64,000 nt of DNA, taken from Anoplopoma fimbria (taxonomy: Eukaryota > Chordata > Actinopteri > Perciformes > Anoplopomatidae). The notes under the pieces were generated by a model, which did not search any database, was not told the DNA's origin, and saw nothing but the letters and a program-made list of their open reading frames with translations. Every line of letters begins with the position of its first letter. Position 1 is the first letter of the stretch. The stretch spans positions 22,277,552-22,341,551 of the forward strand of contig NC_072472.1 of the NCBI RefSeq assembly GCF_027596085.1, in the 5' to 3' direction. The translations under genes and the position numbers were made by a program. Shown here in pieces: positions 58,325 to 64,000 of this stretch.

Positions 58325-59311
58325 TTCTATTGGTATTATAACGAGCGAAGAGGACGCGTGCCTGAGGAGGAGCCTTCTATATCCTGGCACGCTTCCCTGC
58401 AGGACAACGAGGACAAACGAGGGAGGAAACGATCACACAGTTGTATGTAAAGTAGAGCAGAGGAGTAAAAAAAGAAAGAAAGAAAAGAAGGCTGGAGGAG
58501 CAGCACACAAAAGTTTCAGGTCAAACTCTTGAGTCTACAGCAGTGATCCTAAAAGGAGGGACCGAGGAGCTCCATGGAATTCCAGGGGTGTCCCTTACAA
58601 AATTGGGACAATTTAGATTTTACTGCAATTTCTGTAGGTCATCCAAAAAAAGATCAGAACGACTGTAATCATAACTACAGTTAACAGTGTAGTTCCAACT
58701 TCAACTTTTTAAAATGTGCTCTAATTGATGTATTACCAGCATTATTTGTACTTCCTGTTATTTGAGGTGGAAGTTGTAGTCCTAATCTTTTTCACAAAAA
58801 GACAAAATGAGTTGTATGCTCCCCCCCAATACCTTAAAATAACATATTTATAGAAATTACGCCAAAGTTACCCTCTGTATGATCTGAGCGGAGAGCTGGT
58901 TAACAGATTGTTATTACAGCCAGCGAATAAGTGAACTATAAGAACATATGGTTCTTATAGAGAACCAGAGGATTGTGACATTTTAACTCTTTTCAACAAA
59001 TCTCACGAGGGAAGAATGGAATGAAATCCCGAAAGAGAAAAAAGCCCCTCTACTGCTCTATCAAAAAACATCACACTCCTTAAGCGAAAAGGCACAAAAC
59101 ACACACCCCAACTGCTGATCACCTGTTTGCAAATTTCACAATGAAAAGTTTCTGATTGCACATATGGCTAACACCTTTTTGACATTCTATGAACCCCAGT
59201 GTGTGTAGCACATCTTCCTATCCATCATACCACATCTCTTACATCCCATAACCCAAACATCAGCTTGTATTTCTTTTGGAGGGACAGAAACGCTCATTTG
59301 AAATGTGTGTC

Positions 59312-59505
59312 CATCTGAAGGCAGCCGAGGAGGACGCCGGTGTCTTTGTGTCAGGAGAGCAGATGGACATTGCGTCCAGTGTCATCTGTATTATTTGCGG
59401 GAGTGTGACACGAGCGTGCCACGGGGCATGGGAACCAAAGAGGAGTCATGTCATACCCCCACTCCGCGGCCGACCTCCCACACTAGTTTGAGTGGCCGGC
59501 ATCTG
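59312..59505. promoter_or_regulatory. E-box cluster with a CSL-like site, candidate dlc enhancer
   Basis: CATCTG or CAGATG occurs at 59312-59317, 59360-59365, 59383-59388 and 59500-59505, and CATGGGAA (CSL consensus) at 59427-59434. About 4 kb upstream of the dlc start. The E-box spelling is the one preferred by neurogenin/NeuroD-type proneural factors. Suggestive only. Confidence 0.3.
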
Positions 59506-61409
59506 CCTGATCTACAGCCCACAGCAGCTTGGAGATCCTTCTCCCTGAGGAGGGGGGGGTTGGGGGCTGCAAAGCTGACCCCCACAGGCTCTCGGGGGAG
59601 AAGTCGACCTGTTGTGGCCACTTCTGCAGCCCCAGCCGGCTGTCTGACTGCGGGACAATAGGAGGTGTGCGTACACAGTCTAAAATGTATGCATGTCATT
59701 TGGCTATTTGCTGGATCTCATTAAGATGCTGGATGCTGAAGTGTTGGTGGGTACCTAAATATGCCACATCCCCCATCATGCTAATTTATGATTGAGTCAG
59801 AGGGGCGTGAGGCTTCTGGAGGTGCATTATTAGGCAAATCACTGGTTGGCAGTGACACGGACAGAAATACTGTACTGTATCGCCTGACGCATCCTTTGTG
59901 AAATCAGTGTTGGGAGACATTTTAGGCTGTTCTTGTTTCCTCGGGCCATCTGTGGCTACTTAGTCAATCTACTTTTCCCTTAGCCCTCCTCCGGACTCCT
60001 GCAGGACATCTGGCTTAAGTAATACAGACAGAACTACTACCTTAAATTCCTCTTTAGGTCTCATGGTTAGAGTTCTTAAGATTAGTCAAGCCAAGGGGAT
60101 TTATTCACAAGGAACATTTAAGAAAATAGCACAAAGGTTGACCAGAGTAAAGAGACATTCAAATTAGAAATATGTTGAAAAAGAAATACAGATAGGAAAA
60201 CACATGTTACAGACAAAATAAATCAGGCAGAACCAGCAATGCTAAACCATACGAACACTGTCTGCTTTACACTAAGTTTGAAATTCTAGAACAGACTTTT
60301 TGCTCATCACTTATCAGTTATCTACATCGGACAAATCACAAAGATCATAGCCTTACCACTGCCAGTGAAACAACACACTTAATTATCAATGATTATTGAA
60401 AATTGATAAATGGACCTGTGAAAACAGCTGTAACCAATGAGATCACTTATAAATCAGAGCTGTTAATAGGGTTCAGGTTTTCTCTTCCGTATGAACAACA
60501 TCATAGAGTTAGTGAAGTTAGAGGACTGTAATTAAAATATACTGTATTTAGTTTAAAGTACAATATTGTAATATGTTCATATCATCTCCAGTCAAAGTCG
60601 GTTGTGTGATACTGTTATGAATATATCAGTATTGATAATAAACAAGCTGCAAATGTGAACGTAGTCTATATTTACAGCATGCTAACCATGAAAAAGATAA
60701 CAGTGTTTTATACTCAGCACATCATTGAGCAGTCAGCATGTGGAGATATTTGGCGTTTGTGATGCAACAATTTGAAGAGTTGATAAAGATTTGAATAAAG
60801 CGATTGCTTTTGCAAAAATGTACAATACGTGAGTGTATGTCTTTAGTTTTTGTGTGCAGATGTTCAACAAAGAGAAACCTAGTTTTCCGAGATTGCTTTT
60901 TAACAAAAACTGTTAGAGTCAAAAAATGTTTTTAAAGTTGCAACATTAAACATGACTTTTTCTTCATAATCATTAATGTTGAAGTTATTTTTATCATTAT
61001 TTAGATCCATAGCATCTATAACAACGTGCCATTCATCACTAATAATCCATCAACTCATACTCCATCATTATCACTATTCCATACACGTCAAATCAATGTC
61101 TCTTCCTCTCTCCTCTGCTGCAGGGTAGTGGCTCTCTAACATCGTCCATAATGAGATCTATGATGTCGGTATGTTGGATATTGGAGACAAAGAGTTGGGC
61201 TCAGGTGTCTCAATCCTGTTTTTTGCCCATTATTTGTGAACAGCTTGCAAGCTCTACACTGTATAGCGACTACATTCATCATCCCCTAGAGTAAACTGCT
61301 AATGTGCCGCTGTGAATCGTCTCATTGTCTAATTTTTGGGCTCGATCAGCCTGTTTCCTTCTGAGCCCTTAAAGGTGCTCCTAAAGAGTTTGAGAGCATT
61401 TTATTGCCT

Positions 61410-61500
61410 CTTAACAGCTCTCAACATGGCGACGACTGAGCTGGCAGCCTGAAGCTAATGGTGCTAACAGCGCCAACTGCTGCAAAAAACGGCAACAGTG
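61410..61500 (+). repeat. Dispersed repeat fragment, related to 44555-44640
   Basis: AACAGCTCTCAACATGGCGA then CTGAGCTGGCAGCCTGAAGC and TAATGGTGCTAACAGC, similar in order and wording to 44555-44640. Confidence 0.5.
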
Positions 61501-63446
61501 CTGACCGAGCTTACTGTGTCCATTCTCTGCTCAGGTAGACATTACTCCACTGTGACTTTACATAGACAATAGATGTATGCTGCTATATTAATGCTCTGAA
61601 TATCGTAAAGAGCACCACATTATAAATCATTTATAGATTTGTAGAAGTCAAGTATCATAATAATTAATTTCTTGCATAATCGTAGTGTTTCATGATTCCC
61701 CTAGTTGTAATGTATCATAATCGTGTTTATAATGTATTATAATCACTGTTATAAGTCATTATAATGTGATATAAGTTACTCATTCTGGTCATTGTTTGCT
61801 AAAGGAGAAAAGTCATTTTGTGTGTTGTTCTTGCATAGATTTATTTATTTGTACTTTACTTAATGCAAACAATGATCACTTAAAGTAACTATTGATAAAA
61901 TAGAGCCCTGCATGTGTGATGTATTTTTTGTAGGTCAACCAGGAAATCAGCATCACACTGGTTCTCTTCCTTTTTAGGACAGGGATAAAACTCACTGGAC
62001 CGGTATTTACTGACTTTTTGATCTAAAAAAAAGTGCTGATTAATTTCTAGGTCTAAGAACTAATTCCTGCAGAACTCTATTATAGTGCATTATAACAGGA
62101 ATTATGTTACATTATAAAAAGATTAAGATGTATTACAACTATGGTAATTATAATAAACTATGATTCTTCAAAGAAGTAATGTCAGTAAGTGAACAGCAAT
62201 TATGTATTATACACGTAAACTTATAAGTCATTATAAAATGTGTTATAATGTGTTTTGATTATTGTTATAAAGCATTTTTGTGCTCATAATAAAAATGATG
62301 TGTTGCAGTGCTATAACCAGATTGGAACAGTTTATAAGTATGTTAATAATGCATTATAGACACAGGCGTTACAAAAGGGTGCACTGACAAACATCTTATA
62401 TGGTAGTTTTATAATATACAATCTGATTATTGCCTCAACATATGGACCAAACAAATCTGCCTCTGTGAGTCACTGCTCACATCACGAATCCCCTACAAAT
62501 CAACAGAAACGATGAGGTAAATAAAACACAACTGTTTGCCTCAGCAGCAGATGTATAATTACCCTTTTGTCAGGGCACAAAAGGAGGCACGACAATTATT
62601 TAATCCTGTCCGGGCTGAGGGACGGAGCTGCCTTTCCTTCAGTCCTTCATACCTTTTCCTCTCTCGGTCCTCTGGTGGCAGATGGCTGATGAAAGAGGAA
62701 GCTGGGAGGAACGAGGGAATGAGAACAGGTGGGGGTGGAAAACTGAAGAAAAGGAAAAGGGCACTGGGGTCAACTGGGGCAGTAGAAAGGGGGAGGAAAC
62801 CTACATATAGACTCGCAGAGGGACAAATCGATGGATAGATTTTTTCCCCCTTTACATTGTGCCTCTCTAAATCCATGCCTCTTTTGGCCAGATGTCGACC
62901 AACTCTGTAGAAATGTAAAAAAATGTCTACAGGATAATGCTTGGAGAAAGGAATAGTACAGAGAAATGCAGCTTATACAGGAATTCAATATTTGAATTTA
63001 ATCAGGCACAGATTTAGTGTTAATATTCACTTTCTAAATAAAGTAGAGCGTATTTTATTCTAAAAAAAGGCGATGGGGGCAGAATACAGTTTTATGGTAC
63101 TCAAAGTGAATAATGCTCTTTCCGAGAGGCTTAAGTCTCAGGTTTAAGGGCTCCGTAAAGAAATGAAGGTAAAAGGCCAGAGCACAATGTGAATACAGCT
63201 GCCTATTCAGGACAACAGCAACCCCCAAGCCAGACACTAATGCTGCCCCCTGCCTTCCAGCTATATGGAAGGGAAGCCCCCAGCGGTACTGTTGAACTCC
63301 TGCTGCATCCCTCCCTCCTCCCTCCCCCTCCCCCCCCCCTCCCTGCTGCGGCACGCAGGGCCGGCCCCTCGGCAGCTGTTTAGCCAACTGAGAGCAGAAG
63401 GGGCTGCAGCAGGGGAACAATGCAATGTGACTTGACTCTCCCTCTT

Positions 63447-63563
<117 letters not shown>

Positions 63564-64000
63564 CGCGTCAGTGTTTTTCATGAGTAATTAAGAATGGAAC
63601 TCTGTGAATCAGGCAAGCCCCCCATCCTAAAATCTAATCCCATAACATCCTTACAGATGCATCTTTATGGTAAAAGGTGGAAACGTTCAAATGTTCATTT
63701 CAAACTTCAGCTAGGCCCAACTAGTCTGTTTTTTTATTCACAACCATTTGTAAATTCTAAGTGTATAAGGAGTGTATTAAGCAGAGCCACAGCAAAGTTA
63801 TGATTTAAAGATTTTCTTCTTTATTTGTGTGGTCAAAAGCAAGAAGAGATTTCTGCAACATCTTCAAGTAATCTGAAAATCCACAGCAATCCATCTGTGT
63901 CAAAGTCTCACACTTGATGCATACATTTGTAGTAGACATTTTTTCCTTCATCCGCTGCAGCTGAGCATTACTTTAAAACTTTGAATTCCCCCAGTTAGAT

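Noticed and set aside
62536..62876. Frames of about 100 residues on both strands
   Set aside because: Mirror-image frames in a purine-rich stretch with no family resemblance or exon-like borders.

Overview
The window is teleost nuclear DNA, probably from a percomorph fish. The evidence is vertebrate genes split into short exons with GT-AG introns, many long CA/GT microsatellites, and interspersed repeats typical of fish (an L2-clade LINE tail with TGTAA repeats, a tRNA-headed SINE, MITE-like elements). Nothing bacterial, viral or CRISPR-like was seen. The species is not determined. Four protein-coding genes were found, all on the minus strand. Exons were assigned by reading open frames, family motifs and splice sites, and checking that reading phase carries across every junction. 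Layout from left to right (3' to 5' for the genes): (1) 1-13455 is the 5' half of mark4, an MAP/microtubule affinity-regulating kinase. Eight coding exons give the first 262 residues, from the start Met through most of the kinase domain. The rest lies beyond the left edge. (2) 13456-28213 is intergenic and repeat-rich, with an L2 LINE tail, a SINE carrying the same tail, a minisatellite, a rearranged LINE with esterase and reverse-transcriptase pieces, and several dispersed fish repeats. (3) 28214-38224 is exoc3l2, a Sec6/exocyst-3-like gene with 12 solid coding exons plus one probable first exon; about 928 to 967 residues. (4) 42782-47870 is ppp1r14a (CPI-17), four exons and 158 residues. (5) 50697-55318 is a Delta-type Notch ligand, most like deltaC (dlc): seven exons, signal peptide, MNNL, DSL, eight EGF repeats, one membrane segment and a short cytoplasmic tail. 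Exon 6 has an apparent one-base loss in a homopolymer. (6) 55319-64000 is the dlc upstream region, with a TATA box, T-box-like and CSL-like motifs, a 32-bp minisatellite, a 220-bp GT tract and a cluster of E-boxes about 4 kb upstream. The four genes do not form one pathway. MARK4 phosphorylates microtubule-associated proteins, EXOC3L2 is a vesicle-tethering relative, PPP1R14A inhibits myosin phosphatase, and Delta signals to Notch. The order looks like old vertebrate linkage: from memory, human EXOC3L2 and MARK4 are neighbours at 19q13.32, and PPP1R14A and DLL3 lie at 19q13.2. I found no convincing undescribed biological system. The most notable items are the dlc frameshift, the LINE/SINE pair with a shared tail, a GC-AG intron in the kinase gene, and several candidate regulatory or structure-forming sequences upstream of dlc.
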